This document shows positions 4,118-5,319 of a stretch of 5,319 nt of DNA, piece after piece. A program made the position numbers and the translations under genes. The stretch spans positions 1 to 5,319 of the forward strand of contig PLUZ01000463.1 of the NCBI GenBank assembly GCA_003162995.1, in the 5' to 3' direction. The DNA comes from Methylocapsa sp. (GTDB lineage Bacteria > Pseudomonadota > Alphaproteobacteria > Rhizobiales > Beijerinckiaceae). Numbering within the stretch: the stretch's first letter is position 1; each line of letters begins with the position of its first letter. Below the pieces are notes generated by a model. The model searched no databases. It saw nothing but the letters and a program-made list of their open reading frames with translations, and was not told the DNA's origin.

Positions 4118-5319
4118 GCGGCCATCTGGACGGGGTCCCACGGGCTGCTGAACGGCGGGGTGTAGCTCAGGTCCATGTCGTTGAGCTCCTCGACTGCGGC
4201 GTTCTGAAACAGCGCCGCCGCAACGATGTCGATCCGTTTCGATATTTCGGCCTTCCGAAGCCCTAGAATCTGAGCCCCAAGCAGGCTGCCGGTAGCCCGG
4301 TCACCGCTCATGAGGATGTGAAGCGGGACTGCGCCCGGATAGTAAGCCTTGTGATCATTTGCTTCTGTTGCCGCCGTCAGCGGATCGAACCCCCCACTGC
4401 GCGCCTCATGATCGAGCAGCCCTGTCCGGGCGATCGCAAGATTAAAGACCTTGATGCTCTGCGTGCCAAGGGCGCCGGCGAACTGCCGATCGCCGCCAAT
4501 GGCGTTCTCCCCGGCGACCCGGCCTTACTTGTGAGCGATCGTGCCGAGGGATATGTAGGTCGGCCTGTCGAGGAGGCGGTGGTATGTTTCGACGCAGTCG
4601 CCCGCTGCGAATACATCTGGAAGGTTCGTCTCCATGCGCGTGACTGCGATTGCACTGCTCGCCCCCAGTTTCGCGCCCGCGCTATAGGCGAGATCGCTGT
4701 TGGGGCGGACGCCGACTGCGAAGATAACGAGGTCCGCCGGGTGGTGCCCCCCGGCAGAGTCGGTAACCGAGAGCCGCGATTGTTTAGCGCCCGCAGCCTG
4801 ATCGATTCTCATAGCACTGACACTGGTCAAAACGCGCACACCATTCCGCTCCAATTCCTCCCCGACCATAAGGCCGAGCGCTGGATCAATCGTCGGCAAC
4901 ACCGTCTTGCTACGGCTAAGCAGGGTGACGTCAAGCCCTCGCTGCCTGAGGGCATCCGCCATCTCCAGCCCGATATAGCCCGCGCCAACGAGCCCCGCCC
5001 TTTCGGCCTGACGTTCGGTCAAGCGCCGGTGAACCGCAAAACTGTCCTCCATCGTATGAAGCAAGAAGACCCCGTCGAGCGCGCCCCCTGGAAAATTAGG
5101 GCGTATTGGCGTCGCCCCGGTTGCGACGATCAGGCGGTCATAGCGGACGATCTTTTCCCCTGCCGCGTTCTTGATCGCGACGGATTTGCGCGCGGCGTCA
5201 ACAGATTCGGCTGTGTGCTGCCGCAGGACGTTGATGCCTGGAAACTCAGTGCGATGGGCGAGATCGCGCCAATCAGGCGTCTCCCCGCTAAGGTAATAGG
5301 GCAACCCACAGATGCTGAA
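4108..5319 (-). pseudogene. CoA-disulfide reductase / NADH oxidase-type FAD-dependent oxidoreductase, with in-frame TAA; 5' end outside window
   Basis: A class I pyridine nucleotide-disulfide oxidoreductase-type flavoprotein. Such enzymes use NAD(P)H to reduce CoA disulfide, persulfides or oxygen via FAD and one cysteine. The frame enters from beyond 5319 with FSICGLPYYLSGE. The Cys (codon 5308-5310) matches the active-site SFxxC motif. The NAD(P)-binding GAGYIG follows near 4970-4986 and the FAD motif VFAAGDCVE near 4588-4614. After THE segment LGTIAHK the frame meets TAA at 4525-4527, where relatives usually have Gln (HKQGRVAG), so one C-to-T change explains it. The same frame stays open through GRVAGENAIGGDRQFAGALG and the complete dimerisation domain, with HKAYYPGA and SYTPPFSSP, to TAG at 4108-4110. 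About 45 N-terminal residues lie outside the window. As written, only a truncated protein without dimerisation domain would be made (4525 rightward). The gene converges on the methyltransferase gene. Confidence 0.82.

Noticed and set aside
3590..4141. 183-codon minus-strand frame opposite the methyltransferase
   Set aside because: It is rich in Arg, Ser and Pro as expected of an antisense frame in GC-rich DNA, and the opposite strand encodes clear methyltransferase motifs.
3945..4151. 68-codon plus frame starting with an ATGA overlap at the methyltransferase stop
   Set aside because: The Arg-rich composition has no domain, and the frame at 3932 has the better placed ribosome binding site. 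The overlap is probably chance.

Overview
The window looks like alphaproteobacterial DNA, most probably from a sphingomonad. It opens with the 3' part of a 5S rRNA gene followed by an initiator tRNA-fMet, the usual end of an alphaproteobacterial rRNA operon. The 5S sequence and the GC-rich codon use fit Sphingomonadales. The genus cannot be fixed from this window.

Layout. 1-307: end of the rrn operon (5S rRNA, spacer with a strong stem, tRNA-fMet, intrinsic terminator). 308-437: a short stretch without a recognisable gene. 438-548: the 3' half of a tRNA-Gly(GCC) gene with its CCA end and a rho-independent terminator. There is no 5' half, so this is most simply an attachment-site scar of an integrated element. 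549-651: no gene. 652-1728 (minus): an intact Fic-family protein with an N-terminal inhibitory motif and a C-terminal winged helix. 1729-1897: a divergent control region with a perfect 8-bp palindrome, a duplicated 14-bp motif and what may be the last codons of a lost toxin gene. 1898-2296 (plus): an XRE-family antitoxin-like regulator. 2410-3948 (plus): one continuous 512-codon frame that joins the first two thirds of a SNF2/RapA-like helicase (closest in my judgement to DpdE) to a class I SAM-dependent methyltransferase lacking its N-terminus. 3932-4117 (plus): a small frame with a good ribosome binding site, interrupted by TGA. 4108-5319 (minus): a CoA-disulfide-reductase/NADH-oxidase-type flavoprotein, cut by the window edge at its 5' end and carrying an in-frame TAA.

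The right-hand 5 kb reads as an accessory, partly decayed mosaic: a tRNA fragment, an antitoxin without toxin, half a helicase welded to most of a methyltransferase, and two frames with single nonsense codons. Only the Fic gene and the XRE regulator look fully intact. I see no complete multi-gene defence or modification system. The most interesting object is the in-frame helicase-methyltransferase fusion. It is either a recent deletion scar (or assembly join) or, less likely, a working chimeric protein.
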